From contig JAHCJZ010000001.1 of assembly GCA_026126025.1 (NCBI GenBank), forward strand, positions 269,937 to 333,936: DNA of 64,000 bases, in the 5' to 3' direction. The stretch's first letter is position 1; every line of letters begins with the position of its first letter. Source of the DNA: Bauldia sp. (GTDB lineage: Bacteria; Pseudomonadota; Alphaproteobacteria; Rhizobiales; Kaistiaceae). Below the pieces are notes generated by a model that saw only the letters and a list, made by a program, of their open reading frames with translations, was not told the DNA's origin and searched no databases. Positions 1 to 8,472 of this stretch are shown one piece after another. The translations under genes and the position numbers were made by a program.

Positions 1-226
1 TGGCGGTGCGCGGCGCGTCCGCGCTCTCGCCCTTCAGCGCCTCAAGCTCGATGATCCGGCCGCGGATCGTGCCGGCCGCACCCGGCTGCGGCCTCCCGCT
101 TGGCTCGCCGCCCACCGCCTCCTCGACAATGCTGTTCCATTCCCCGCAGCTGTCGCATTTCCCCTGCCACCGATGGGTCACCGCCCCGCAGACCTGGCAG
201 ACATAACTGATGCGGTTGCGGGCCAT
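1..226 (-). CDS. radA: DNA repair protein RadA, N-terminal part (cut by window edge)
   Basis: The 75 visible residues begin MARNRISYVCQVCGAVTHRW and carry a four-cysteine zinc finger (C10, C13, C24, C27), the N-terminal hallmark of RadA (Sms). RadA is a RecA-like ATPase that processes recombination intermediates. The ATPase and Lon-like domains lie outside the window. The start is the ATG at 226; no in-frame alternative lies closer to the zinc finger. It follows alr in the same direction, separated by a palindromic repeat and a LexA-type box, which suggests it has its own SOS-responsive promoter. Confidence 0.93.
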   Translation of the reverse strand, partial: MARNRISYVCQVCGAVTHRWQGKCDSCGEWNSIVEEAVGGEPSGRPQPGAAGTIRGRIIELEALKGESADAPRTA

Positions 227-278
227 CCGGCGGTTCCCCCTGTCGCGACGCGTTGAAGGTAGCGTATGCGGCAAAGGA

Positions 279-293
279 GAACAAGGCATGAAC
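279..293 (-). promoter_or_regulatory. Candidate LexA box upstream of radA
   Basis: GAAC-AAGGCAT-GAAC, which reads GTTC-N7-GTTC on the coding strand. This is exactly the direct-repeat LexA operator known from alphaproteobacteria. It ends 53 bp upstream of the radA ATG. The match is seen directly; binding is inferred. Confidence 0.6.
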
Positions 294-297
294 ATAT

Positions 298-405
298 GAC
301 CTCATCCCGAGGTGCGAGCGAAGCGAGCCTCGAAGGACCGTCGGTGGAACACCCCAGCGGGTCCTTCGAGGCCCCGGCTGCGCCGGGGCACCTCAGGATG
401 AGGTC
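298..405. repeat. Dispersed palindromic repeat, family A copy 1
   Basis: The ends form an inverted repeat (GACCTCATCC at the left, GGATGAGGTC at the right). Inside are the inverted blocks CCTCGAAGGAC / GTCCTTCGAGG and a GC-rich arm at each end. It shares this design with the copies at 1558-1654 and 28345-28447. It fills the alr-radA gap. It carries no coding capacity and probably folds as RNA; it resembles REP/RUP-like elements of Rhizobiales. Confidence 0.8.
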
Positions 406-430
406 GGGAGAGGGGGTCTCGGGAGACTGA

Positions 431-1555
431 TTACGGCAGGTACCGCCGCTCGTAGCGGCGGCCGAGGCTGGTGAGGAGCTCGTATCCGATGGTTTCAGCG
501 TGGTGCGCGACCTCGTCGACGGGAATGTTCGGTCCGAACAGCTCGGCATAGTCGCCGCGTTCGACGCCCGGCACGTCGGTGACGTCGACGGACATGAGGT
601 CCATCGAGACGCGGCCGACCACCGGCGCCCGGCGGCCGTGGATGAACACCGACGCGCCCTTCCGGGTGTCGCCCGACCCGGCGAGGCGGTGATAGCCGTC
701 GGCATAGCCGATGCCGAGCACGGCGATCTTCGAACGCCGGCAGAGCGTCTCCGTTGCGCCATAGCCCACGGTCTCGCCTGTCTCGGCCTCGCGGACGAGG
801 AGGACGCGGCCCTCGGCGGTGACCACTGTCTCCAGCGGCGGGTAATCCTCCGCCGCGCGCGCGCCGTAGAGCGCGATGCCCGGCCGGGTGAGGGCGAAGT
901 GGAACGCCGGTCCGCGCAGGACGCCGGCCGAGTTGGCGAGCGATAGCGGCAGGCCGGGGAAGAGCGGCGCGAGCGCGGCGAAGGCGGCGCGCTGGCGCTC
1001 GGTCATCGGATGGCCGGGCTGATCGGCGCAGGCGAGATGGCTCATCAGCAGCATCAGACCGAGCCCGGCCACCGTCGCCGGTTCGCCGGCCAGCCTCCGC
1101 GCCTCGCCTGGCGACAGACCGAGCCGGTTCATCCCGGTGTCGACATGGAGGGCGGCTTCGCCCGCACCGCCGGCGTTCTTCCACGCCGCCCACTCCGAGA
1201 CCTCCGGCAGCGAGGAAAGGATCGGCCGCAACCGGTCGGCGGCGAGCGCCGCCGCGCCCCCCGGCGGCAGGCCGTCGAGGACGTAGATCGTGGCGTCCGG
1301 CGCGATCGCCCGGGCCGTGCGCCCTTCGTCGGCGAGCGCGACGAAGAAGGTCCGGCACCCGGCCCAGGACAGCGCCGCCACCGCGGCGGGAAGCCCGATG
1401 CCGTAGCCGTCGCCCTTCACCACCGCGCCGGTCTCCGCGCCGGGCGCCATCGCGGCGAGCGAACACCAGTTCCGCGCCAGCGCCGCAAGATCGATGGTGA
1501 GCCGCCCGCCGGCGAGGGAGTTGTCGGCGATCACTTGCCGGTCGCCATCTGTCAC
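431..1555 (-). CDS. alr: Alanine racemase
   Basis: Interconverts L- and D-alanine for peptidoglycan, using PLP. The PLP lysine is K47 in GAVVKGDGYGIG, and the second catalytic base lies in IGYADGYHR near residue 268. With the GTG at 1555 the protein has 374 residues, normal for Alr. I chose this start because AGGA lies 7 bases upstream. The frame stays open to 1642, but that extension is translated palindromic repeat. A GTG at 1534 is also possible but has no Shine-Dalgarno sequence. The gene sits between dnaB and radA, a common alphaproteobacterial order. Confidence 0.92.
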   Translation of the reverse strand: MTDGDRQVIADNSLAGGRLTIDLAALARNWCSLAAMAPGAETGAVVKGDGYGIGLPAAVAALSWAGCRTFFVALADEGRTARAIAPDATIYVLDGLPPGGAAALAADRLRPILSSLPEVSEWAAWKNAGGAGEAALHVDTGMNRLGLSPGEARRLAGEPATVAGLGLMLLMSHLACADQPGHPMTERQRAAFAALAPLFPGLPLSLANSAGVLRGPAFHFALTRPGIALYGARAAEDYPPLETVVTAEGRVLLVREAETGETVGYGATETLCRRSKIAVLGIGYADGYHRLAGSGDTRKGASVFIHGRRAPVVGRVSMDLMSVDVTDVPGVERGDYAELFGPNIPVDEVAHHAETIGYELLTSLGRRYERRYLP

Positions 1556-1557
1556 AA

Positions 1558-1654
1558 CCTCGTCCTGAGGTGCTCGCGAAGCGAGCCTCGAAGGACGGCC
1601 GGAGAACGCTGCCATCCTTCGAGGCGCGGCTGCGCCGCGCACCTCAGGATGAGG
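1558..1654. repeat. Dispersed palindromic repeat, family A copy 2
   Basis: Bounded by CCTCGTCCTGAGG and CCTCAGGATGAGG, with inner CCTCGAAGGAC and ATCCTTCGAGG blocks as in the copies at 298 and 28345. It fills most of the dnaB-alr gap. Its left end supplies the AGGA that serves as ribosome-binding site for alr. Confidence 0.8.
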
Positions 1655-1687
1655 CCTGGTTTGCGGCGGGGCCGCGGCGAGCCGGTG

Positions 1688-3178
1688 TTAGTCCCCATAC
1701 CGCGTCGGGTAGGCGTCGGGGCGCACGAGGTTGCCGAACCGGGTGAGCTCGGAGTTGAAGTGGAGCTCGACGGTGCCGGTCGGGCCGTGGCGCTGCTTGC
1801 CGATGATGACCTCGGCGCGGCCGCGCTGCGCGTCCATCTCGGCCTGCCATTTGAAGTACTCGTCGGTGCCTTCCTTCGGCTTCCGGTTCTTGAGGTAGTA
1901 CTCCTCGCGGAACACGAACATCACCACGTCGGCGTCCTGCTCGATCGAGCCCGATTCGCGAAGGTCGGAGAGCTGGGGGCGCTTGTCGTCGCGCTGCTCG
2001 ACCTGACGCGACAGCTGCGACAGCGCCAGAATCGGAACGTTCAGTTCCTTCGCCAATGCCTTGAGGCTGTTGGTGATCTCCGTCACCTCCTGCACCCGGC
2101 TGTCGCCGCTGCGCCGCGACGAGGCCTGCATCAGCTGGATGTAGTCGATCACCATCACGTCGAGCCCGCGCTGGCGTTTGAGCCGCCGGGCGCGCGCGGC
2201 GAGCTGCGCGATCGACAGGCCGCCGGTCTGGTCGATGTAGAGCGGGGTCTTCGCCATCGTCTTGGCGAACGCGGCGAGCCGCGCGAACTCCGATTCGTCG
2301 ATCGTGCCGCGCCGGATCTTGTGCGAGGCGACCTCGGTCTGCTCGGCGATGATGCGGGTGGCGAGCTGCTCGGCCGACATTTCGAGGCTGAAGAAGCCGA
2401 CGATGCCGCCGTCGACCGTCTTGGTGCTGCCGTCCGGCGCGGCCTCGCCGCGCCATGCCTCGGCGATGTTGAAGGCGATGTTGGTGGCGAGCGCCGTCTT
2501 ACCCATGCCGGGGCGGCCGGCGATGATGACGAGGTCCGACGGCTGGAGGCCGCCCATCAGCCGGTCGAGATCGTCGAGCCCGGTGGCGATGCCCGAGAGA
2601 TGGCCGTCCCGCTTGTAGGCGGCGGCCGCCATGTCGACGGCGTGGGTGAGGGCGGTCTCGAAATTGGCGAAGCCGCCGTCATAGCGGCCGCTCTCGGCGA
2701 GCTCGAAGAGACGCCGCTCGGCGTCCTCGATCTGGGTCTGCGGCGCCATTTCGACCGGCGCGTCATAGGCGATGTTGACCATGTCCTCGCCGATCAGGAT
2801 CAGCGAGCGGCGAAGCGCGAGGTCGTAGATCGTCCGGCCGTAGTCGCCGGCATTGATGATCGTCGTCGCCTCGGCCGCGAGACGCGCGAGATATTGCTGC
2901 GGGTTCATGTCCGCGACGCGCAGCGTGTCGGGAAGGAACGTCTTCACCGTGACCGGCGTCGCCGTCTTTCCGGTGCGGATGATCTCACGCACGATCTCGA
3001 AAATCCGCTGGTGCAGCGGCTCGACGAAATGTGTCGGCTCGAGGAAGTCGTGCACCCGGTAGAACGCCTCATTGTTGATGAGGATCGCGCCGAGGAGGGC
3101 CTGTTCGGCCTCGAGGTTATGGGGCGGCGAGCGATAGCTCTCGCCGGGCTCGTCGAGCCTGCGGGCGGGAAGGTTCAT
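1688..3178 (-). CDS. dnaB: Replicative DNA helicase DnaB
   Basis: Unwinds DNA ahead of the replication fork as a hexamer. The 496 residues show an N-terminal DnaB domain (about 18-125), a linker, and a RecA-like ATPase domain. The latter has Walker A GRPGMGKTA near residue 220, FSLEMSAEQL, and the Walker B region VIDYIQLM. Length is typical. A short insertion before GIVGFFSLEM is common in alphaproteobacterial DnaB. The start is the ATG at 3178. A CtrA-type box and a GANTC site precede it, suggesting cell-cycle control. Confidence 0.96.
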   Translation of the reverse strand: MNLPARRLDEPGESYRSPPHNLEAEQALLGAILINNEAFYRVHDFLEPTHFVEPLHQRIFEIVREIIRTGKTATPVTVKTFLPDTLRVADMNPQQYLARLAAEATTIINAGDYGRTIYDLALRRSLILIGEDMVNIAYDAPVEMAPQTQIEDAERRLFELAESGRYDGGFANFETALTHAVDMAAAAYKRDGHLSGIATGLDDLDRLMGGLQPSDLVIIAGRPGMGKTALATNIAFNIAEAWRGEAAPDGSTKTVDGGIVGFFSLEMSAEQLATRIIAEQTEVASHKIRRGTIDESEFARLAAFAKTMAKTPLYIDQTGGLSIAQLAARARRLKRQRGLDVMVIDYIQLMQASSRRSGDSRVQEVTEITNSLKALAKELNVPILALSQLSRQVEQRDDKRPQLSDLRESGSIEQDADVVMFVFREEYYLKNRKPKEGTDEYFKWQAEMDAQRGRAEVIIGKQRHGPTGTVELHFNSELTRFGNLVRPDAYPTRYGD

Positions 3179-3180
3179 CT

Positions 3181-3294
3181 GATTCCGATCTTGTACCGAC
3201 CGTCTGCTTAGCGCGTCGTTAACGGCGCGTTAACCGTCGTCTCGCGGCCGGCGATCCTTCCCTCGCAATCCCCAGTGTCGAGGGTGGGCGATTC
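3181..3294. promoter_or_regulatory. Candidate CtrA box and GANTC sites upstream of dnaB
   Basis: TTAA-CGGCGCG-TTAA at 3219-3233 is followed by C and is a full match to the CtrA half-site pair (TTAA-N7-TTAAC) on both strands. It is 41 bp upstream of the dnaB ATG. Two GATTC (GANTC, CcrM methylation) sites lie at 3181-3185 and 3290-3294. The motif match is direct; regulation is inferred. Confidence 0.5.
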
Positions 3295-3327
3295 ATTTTC
3301 GGCTTGCGTCGCGCCCGCGCGATTTCG

Positions 3328-4746
3328 TTAGCCGTCTTGCTCCGGACGCGCGGCGCGCGACCGCGGCCGGGCCGCGGTGGTGGGCGCCGGCTTGGCGCGG
3401 GTGCGCGCCGGAGCGTGCCCGTTCGCCTTCGCGCCATTGACGTGCCCGTCGGGCGCCGCCGCCTTGGCGGGGCTCTTGCGCGGCGCCTTCGCCGACGCCG
3501 TCGCGCGCGCGGCGGCGACCGGCTGCGGCGCGGCCACGGGCTGCGCCGGCGCGTCGGCATACATGTAGTCGCGGGTGATCGGCGCGGTGCCGATCTGCTT
3601 GGTGATCTGCAGCTGGAAGACGACGAGGCTGCGGTGGCGGAAGCCGGCCTCGCAGCTCTGCAGGTAGAACTCCCACATCCGGCAGAAGCGCTCGTCGAAG
3701 CGCGCGGCGATCTCGGCGCGCTTCGCCTGGAACCGCTCGTCCCACGCCTTCAGCGTCTCGGCATAATGGAGGCGGAGCATCTCGTAATCGGTCATCCACA
3801 GCCCGCGCCTCTCCAGCTCGGGGCTGAGCTGCGACAGGCTGGGGAGATAGGTGCCGGGGAAGATGTATTTGCGGACCCAGGCGTTGATCCCGCCCGGCGT
3901 CGCCATGCGGCCGATGGTGTGCAGCACCGCGAGCCCCTCGGGCTTCAGCAGCCGGTCGAGATGGCGGAAGAACTCGCCAAAATGCTGCCGGCCGACATGC
4001 TCGAACATGCCGACCGACACGATGCGGTCGTAGACGCCGGCCTCCTGGCGATAGTCGAGGAGCTTGAAGGTGACGCGGTCGGAGAGACCCTCGGCCTGGG
4101 CGCGGCGAAGCGAAGTCTCGTACTGGTCGGTCGAGAGCGTGAGGCCGGTGACGTGGACGCCGTGCTCGCGCGCGAGGTGAAGCGCAAGGCCGCCCCAGCC
4201 GGAGCCGATGTCGAGCACCTTCATGCCGGGCTGGAGGAGGAGCTTCCGTGCGAGGTGGCGCTTCTTGTCGCGCTGCGCATCGTCGAGCGAGGTCACCCCC
4301 GGGCGCCAGTAGGCGCAGGAATACTGCATGTCCCGGTCGAGGAAGAGTTCATAGAGCGAATGGTCGATGTCGTAATGGTGCTGGACGTTCTTCGTCGCCC
4401 GGCCGAGCGTGTTGCGCCCGCCAAGCACCGACGCCGCACGTGACGCGATCGCGCCTACGATGCCGGCCGGCTCGCCCGTCGCGGTCGACACCATCAGCAC
4501 TTCGAGGAAATCGCGGAGCGTCCCTTCCTCGATGACATAGGCGCCGTCGACATAGCCCTCGCCGAGGAGGAGCCCGGGATTGCGCACCATGCGGCGCGGG
4601 AATTTGGGATCGACGAGGCGGACGGTGACATGCGGCCCGGCGCTTCGCCCTTCGAAGCGCTGCGCGCGCCCGGTGGTGTCGACCACGGTGAGCGTGCCGT
4701 GGCGGATGATGCGCTTGAGCAAGAGGTCGAGGGGAAAAAGAGACAT
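3328..4746 (-). CDS. cfa: Cyclopropane-fatty-acyl-phospholipid synthase family methyltransferase
   Basis: Transfers a methyl group from S-adenosylmethionine to unsaturated acyl chains of membrane phospholipids. Residues 177-186 (VLDIGSGWGG) form the SAM-binding loop, and the CFA-synthase fold continues to about residue 400. The last 65 or so residues are an Ala/Pro/Lys/Arg-rich low-complexity tail, so the 472-residue protein is longer than the usual 380-410. It lies between rplI and dnaB in the same direction, which is not part of the conserved ribosomal order and suggests an insertion there. Confidence 0.88.
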   Translation of the reverse strand: MSLFPLDLLLKRIIRHGTLTVVDTTGRAQRFEGRSAGPHVTVRLVDPKFPRRMVRNPGLLLGEGYVDGAYVIEEGTLRDFLEVLMVSTATGEPAGIVGAIASRAASVLGGRNTLGRATKNVQHHYDIDHSLYELFLDRDMQYSCAYWRPGVTSLDDAQRDKKRHLARKLLLQPGMKVLDIGSGWGGLALHLAREHGVHVTGLTLSTDQYETSLRRAQAEGLSDRVTFKLLDYRQEAGVYDRIVSVGMFEHVGRQHFGEFFRHLDRLLKPEGLAVLHTIGRMATPGGINAWVRKYIFPGTYLPSLSQLSPELERRGLWMTDYEMLRLHYAETLKAWDERFQAKRAEIAARFDERFCRMWEFYLQSCEAGFRHRSLVVFQLQITKQIGTAPITRDYMYADAPAQPVAAPQPVAAARATASAKAPRKSPAKAAAPDGHVNGAKANGHAPARTRAKPAPTTAARPRSRAARPEQDG

Positions 4747-4829
4747 CGACGGCTCCAGATTCGCATCATTTTAAGGTCCGCACCGGACCGGGCAAAGCCC
4801 TCCCGGTGCAGCCCTGAAATGCCGATCGG

Positions 4830-5420
4830 TCAGCCCTGCGCTTCCTCGGTCTCGTCCTCGGCGGGAGCCTCCGCGGCCTCGCCCTCGGCGGCCTCCTCGG
4901 CTTCTTCCTCGACCTCGGCCGCGAAGGTCTCGCGCTGGGTGAGATCCTCGCCGCGCGCCTGACGCTCGGCCTCGTCGGCGGAGCGGGCGATGTTGACGCT
5001 GACCGTCGTGGTGACCTCGGGATGGAGGACGATCTCCACGGTGTGGAGGCCGATGGTCTTGATCGGCTGGTTCAGCGCCACCTGGTTGCGGGCGATGCTG
5101 AAGCCGGCGCCGGTGATCATCTCGGCGAGGTCGCGGGTGGACACCGAGCCGTAGAGCTGCCCGGTCTCGCCGGCCTGGCGGACGACAACGAAGCTGTGGC
5201 CGCCGAGCTTGCCGGCGACGGCCTCGGCCTCCTGGCGACGCTCGAGGTTGCGCGCCTCAAGCTGGGCGCGCTGGCCTTCGAAGCGCACCTTGTTCGCCTC
5301 GGAGGCGCGGAGCGCCTTGCCCTGCGGCAGAAGGAAGTTGCGGGCAAAGCCGTCGCGCACGCGCACGACGTCGCCCATCTGGCCAAGGCGCGGGATGCGC
5401 TCCAACAGGATGACGTCCAT
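4830..5420 (-). CDS. rplI: 50S ribosomal protein L9
   Basis: The N-terminus [19 protein letters not shown] and the following [13 protein letters not shown] are the rRNA-binding L9 signature. Residues 1-150 match the usual 148-residue protein. The remaining 45 or so residues are a Glu/Ala-rich acidic tail seen in many alphaproteobacterial L9 proteins. GGAG lies 7 bases before the ATG. It ends the rpsF-rpsR-DUF2232-rplI cluster. Confidence 0.96.
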   Translation of the reverse strand: MDVILLERIPRLGQMGDVVRVRDGFARNFLLPQGKALRASEANKVRFEGQRAQLEARNLERRQEAEAVAGKLGGHSFVVVRQAGETGQLYGSVSTRDLAEMITGAGFSIARNQVALNQPIKTIGLHTVEIVLHPEVTTTVSVNIARSADEAERQARGEDLTQRETFAAEVEEEAEEAAEGEAAEAPAEDETEEAQG

Positions 5421-5447
5421 GGGTTTCTCCGTATCGTTCGTTCGGGT

Positions 5448-6377
5448 TCAGGAAGTCGGCCGGCGGCTTTGCCGCGACCGCAGGTCGATCAGGCTGTCGG
5501 CGATGCCGAGGACGGCAAGGAGGATCAGCGACAGGCCGAAAAGGAGGACGAAGGCGTAGGCCATCGCGAGGATGAAGCCGCGGCTGAGGCTGTCGCGGGT
5601 CAGCGCGTGGAGCGCGGCAAGCCCGACGAGCGCGAAGCCGAAGCCGAGTGCGCCGGCGAAGGCGCCCGCCGCATCGCCGATCGTGCCGGGGAGGAAGGCA
5701 AGCCCGGCCGCGACGAGGAAGAGCACGGCCGCGGCCGGCGGGAACTGCGTCGTCCACAGCGGCTCGCGCGTCCGCTTGAGGCGGCCGGAGGTTTCCGCGA
5801 CCCGCGCGCCGAGATAGCCGTTGATCGCCAGCATCGCGAGCGCGCCCGCCGCGGTGGTGTAGGGCAGCACCGCGACATAGACCTTCATCAGGGTCTCGAT
5901 CTGGTCGCGGTTGATCGGCGTCGGCGAGCCGGCGAGCCACGCCTGCATCGCGCTGACCGCCTCGGCGGTGAGGCGCTCGGCGTCGAAATCGGTGACGAGG
6001 CCGACGAGGATCAGCCCGAGGCCGACCATCACGCTCGCCTGCAGCAGCGCGCGGCCATAGGGGTACCACTCGACCGTGCCGTCGGCGCGTTGCCGCGACA
6101 GGCCGAGGACGTAGGTGATCCACACCGTCGGCCCGGCGATGAGGACGAGCGCGGCAACGGCCGATGCCGGCCCGGCCGCGAACGCGACGCCTGCGGTCAC
6201 GGTGACCGCGCCGATCGCGGCGGCCAGCGGCCCGAACGCAAAGCCGGCGACCGCGAGGGGAAGGGGAGAGAGAATGAAGAGCGGGAAGGCAACGGCGGTC
6301 TGCGTCAGCAGCGCCGCCATCAGCAGCATCGCCGCCAGCCCGGCACCGACACCAACAGGGATCGTCGTCCGTGTCAT
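5448..6377 (-). CDS. DUF2232 domain membrane protein
   Basis: A 309-residue polytopic inner-membrane protein with about eight hydrophobic segments, several joined by Ala/Gly-rich loops. Position between rpsR and rplI and overall hydrophobicity match the DUF2232 family, which occupies this spot in Rhizobiales. The molecular role is unknown. There is only a 27-base gap to rplI, so co-transcription is likely. Confidence 0.75.
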   Translation of the reverse strand: MTRTTIPVGVGAGLAAMLLMAALLTQTAVAFPLFILSPLPLAVAGFAFGPLAAAIGAVTVTAGVAFAAGPASAVAALVLIAGPTVWITYVLGLSRQRADGTVEWYPYGRALLQASVMVGLGLILVGLVTDFDAERLTAEAVSAMQAWLAGSPTPINRDQIETLMKVYVAVLPYTTAAGALAMLAINGYLGARVAETSGRLKRTREPLWTTQFPPAAAVLFLVAAGLAFLPGTIGDAAGAFAGALGFGFALVGLAALHALTRDSLSRGFILAMAYAFVLLFGLSLILLAVLGIADSLIDLRSRQSRRPTS

Positions 6378-6447
6378 TCCCGCTGTCCCGTCCGCTGGAC
6401 GGTTAGAGTCAGATCACGGGAGAACCCCGGTCTGGCCCAACCAACAA

Positions 6448-6516
6448 AGCCCGGCAGTCGGCAATCGGCAGTAGGCAGTCGATCAACTCGCGATTGCCGA
6501 CTGCCGATTGCCCCTA
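6448..6516. repeat. Inverted-repeat element downstream of rpsR
   Basis: The block GGCAGTCGGCAATCGGCAGT at about 6453-6472 is mirrored by ATTGCCGACTGCCGATTGCC at about 6492-6511, around an AT-richer loop. The element abuts the rpsR stop codon, so it may end or stabilise the rpsF-rpsR message. There is no U-tract. Its GCCGATTGCCGACTGCC unit looks like a dispersed genomic repeat, but I saw only this copy here. Confidence 0.5.
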
Positions 6517-6762
6517 CTTAATAAGATACGGCAGCAGCCCGAGGAAGCGCGCCCGCTTGATGGCGCGCGCGAGCTCGCGCTGCTTCTTGGCGGACACCGC
6601 TGTGATGCGCGACGGCACGATCTTGCCGCGCTCGGAAATATAGCGCTGCAGGAGCCGGACGTCCTTGTAGTCGATCTTCGGCGCGTTGGACCCCGACAGC
6701 GGGTCGCTCTTGCGGCGGCGGAAGAAGGGCCGACGGGTCGGCAGCTGGTTGATGTCGACCAT
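6514..6762 (-). CDS. rpsR: 30S ribosomal protein S18
   Basis: Eighty-two residues, typical length. It has the S18 core [20 protein letters not shown] and the basic [21 protein letters not shown] segment that contacts 16S rRNA. Its ATG overlaps the rpsF stop by one base (TAATG), so translation is probably coupled. S18 binds S6 on the platform of the small subunit. Confidence 0.97.
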   Translation of the reverse strand: MVDINQLPTRRPFFRRRKSDPLSGSNAPKIDYKDVRLLQRYISERGKIVPSRITAVSAKKQRELARAIKRARFLGLLPYLIK

Positions 6763-7220
6763 TATTCGCTCTCCTCGGCACCCTCTTCGCGGCGCGGCCG
6801 GTCGCGGCCGCCGCGATCGCGGTCGCGCCCGCCGCCGCCGAAGCCGCCGCGGCCACCGCGATCGTCACGTCCGCCGCGGTCGCCGCGATCGTCGCGGTCG
6901 CGCTTCTGCATCATCGCCGAAGGCTCGGTCTCGTGCTCGTCGACCCGCACCGTCAGGAAGCGCAGCACGTCCTCGTTGAGCGAGAGCTGGCGCTCCATCT
7001 CGGCGAGCGCCGCCGCCGGCGCGTCGATGTTGAGGAGCGCGTAGTGCGCCTTCCGGTTCTTGCGGATGCGGTAGGTGAGGGACTTGAGCCCCCAGAACTC
7101 CACCCGTCCGACCGTGCCGCCATTCTCGGTCAGCACCGACTTCATCTGGTCGACCAGCGCCTCGACCTGCTGGCCGGAGACGTCCTGGCGCGCCAGAACC
7201 ACATGCTCGTAAAGGGGCAT
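6762..7220 (-). CDS. rpsF: 30S ribosomal protein S6
   Basis: Begins [20 protein letters not shown], the normal S6 N-terminus, so I place the start at the ATG at 7220 although the frame is open further upstream. The ferredoxin-like S6 domain covers about residues 1-95. The last 50 or so are an Arg/Asp/Gly-rich low-complexity tail (repeated [14 protein letters not shown] units), longer than in most bacteria but frequent in this group. First gene of the rpsF-rpsR-DUF2232-rplI cluster. Confidence 0.96.
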   Translation of the reverse strand: MPLYEHVVLARQDVSGQQVEALVDQMKSVLTENGGTVGRVEFWGLKSLTYRIRKNRKAHYALLNIDAPAAALAEMERQLSLNEDVLRFLTVRVDEHETEPSAMMQKRDRDDRGDRGGRDDRGGRGGFGGGGRDRDRGGRDRPRREEGAEESE

Positions 7221-7515
7221 CGTCTGCCTTTCCGTTTCGCCGGCGCCAAGCCTCACCGAAGCCCTTCGAGGGAAAGGCGGTCGGATCACTTCGAGAGCGG
7301 GAACACCGGAAGCCGGACCCCATGGTCCTGCGGCAACGCCGCCTTCCGTTCAGCCCCCGACCGGGTTGTGAGGCCGGCGTTATACGGCATCGCCGCCAGA
7401 ACACAAGCGCCGGTAAAAGCCGTTGCCGCGCCTTGACAGTATGGCCTCGACCGGAAACAAGGCACCCGTCGTTTCACCGGGCTCGTCGGAGCCCTCAAGG
7501 GTCGCCGCCACGTCG
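7221..7515. promoter_or_regulatory. Divergent promoter region between rpsF and fabD
   Basis: 295 bases without a gene. A perfect TTGACA at 7433-7438 points toward fabD, but no good -10 hexamer is seen at the right distance. If it is used, transcription would begin after the upstream in-frame starts at 7423 and 7441, which supports the fabD start at 7516. The rpsF leader lies on the other strand; I could not identify the S6:S18 autoregulatory fold by eye. Confidence 0.3.
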
Positions 7516-8472
7516 ATGACGGCAGCGTTCGTCTTCCCAGGACAGGGCAGCCAGAGCGTCGGCATGGGCAAGGCCCTGGCCGATGCAAGTCCTGCCGCCG
7601 CCGCGGTTTTTGCCGAGGTGGACGAGGCGCTCGGCGAGAAGCTTTCGGCCACGATGTGGGACGGGCCGGAAGATGCCCTGACCCTGACCCGGAACGCGCA
7701 GCCGGCGCTGATGGCGGTCAGCATCGCGGCGGTCCGCGCCGTCGGCGAGCGCTTCGGCCCGCTCGACGGCCTCGCCGCGTATCTCGCCGGCCATTCGCTC
7801 GGCGAATATTCCGCGCTTGCCGCGGCGGGCAGCCTGTCGCTGGCCGACACCGCGCGGCTCCTGCGCCTTCGCGGCGACGCCATGCAGCGCGCGGTTCCGG
7901 CCGGGGCGGGCGGCATGGCCGCGGTGATCGGGCTCGATCCGGCCGAGGTCCGCGCCGTCGCGGAAGCCGCCGCCGAAGGCGAGGTCTGCGCGGTCGCCAA
8001 CGACAATGGCGGCGGGCAACTGGTCCTTTCCGGCAGCGCGGCGGCGATCGCGCGCGCCATCGATCTTGCAAAGGCCCGCGGTGCGAAGCGGGTGGTGCCG
8101 CTGCCGGTCAGCGCGCCGTTTCACTGCCGGCTGATGGCGCCGGCGGCCGAGGAGATGGCCGAGGCGCTGTCGAAGGTGAGCATCGCCGCGCCGTCGGTGC
8201 CGGTGGTCGCGAACGTCACCGCCCGGCCCTATGCCGACGTGGTGGAGATCCGCAGCCGGCTGGTCGAGCAGGTGACCGGCATGGTCCGCTGGCGGGAGTC
8301 GGTCGACTGGATGGCGGCGGCGGGCGTCGACCGCTTCGTCGAGGTCGGGTCCGGCAAGGTGCTGGCTGGTCTCATCCGTCGCATTGCCGCGAATGTCGAA
8401 ACAGTGTCCGTTGGCGCGCCCGGCGACCTCGACGGGCTCGCGGAACGCCTCAAGGGGGTAGGGAACGCATGA
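7516..8472 (+). CDS. fabD: Malonyl-CoA:ACP S-malonyltransferase
   Basis: Moves the malonyl group from CoA to acyl carrier protein, the entry step of fatty-acid elongation. The N-terminus MTAAFVFPGQGSQSVGMG is the FabD signature. The nucleophile is S94 in GHSLGE, and the second motif SAPFHC carries the catalytic His. The protein has 318 residues, normal for the family. The ATG at 7516 is preferred because it starts exactly at the conserved N-terminus. The stop overlaps the fabG start by 4 bases (ATGA). Confidence 0.96.
   Translation: MTAAFVFPGQGSQSVGMGKALADASPAAAAVFAEVDEALGEKLSATMWDGPEDALTLTRNAQPALMAVSIAAVRAVGERFGPLDGLAAYLAGHSLGEYSALAAAGSLSLADTARLLRLRGDAMQRAVPAGAGGMAAVIGLDPAEVRAVAEAAAEGEVCAVANDNGGGQLVLSGSAAAIARAIDLAKARGAKRVVPLPVSAPFHCRLMAPAAEEMAEALSKVSIAAPSVPVVANVTARPYADVVEIRSRLVEQVTGMVRWRESVDWMAAAGVDRFVEVGSGKVLAGLIRRIAANVETVSVGAPGDLDGLAERLKGVGNA

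Noticed and set aside
1556..1642. An N-terminal extension of alr of 29 residues
   Set aside because: The extension is translated family A repeat, with no similarity to alanine racemases; start moved to GTG 1555.
5425..5450. A LexA box before rplI (several GTTC)
   Set aside because: The best pair is GTTC-N6-GTTC, with the wrong spacing, in a GTTCGTTC run; and rplI belongs to a ribosomal operon.
7423..7515. An upstream start for fabD at 7423 or 7441
   Set aside because: The extra residues are not family-like, and the only TTGACA lies at 7433-7438, so these starts would lie upstream of, or within, the promoter.
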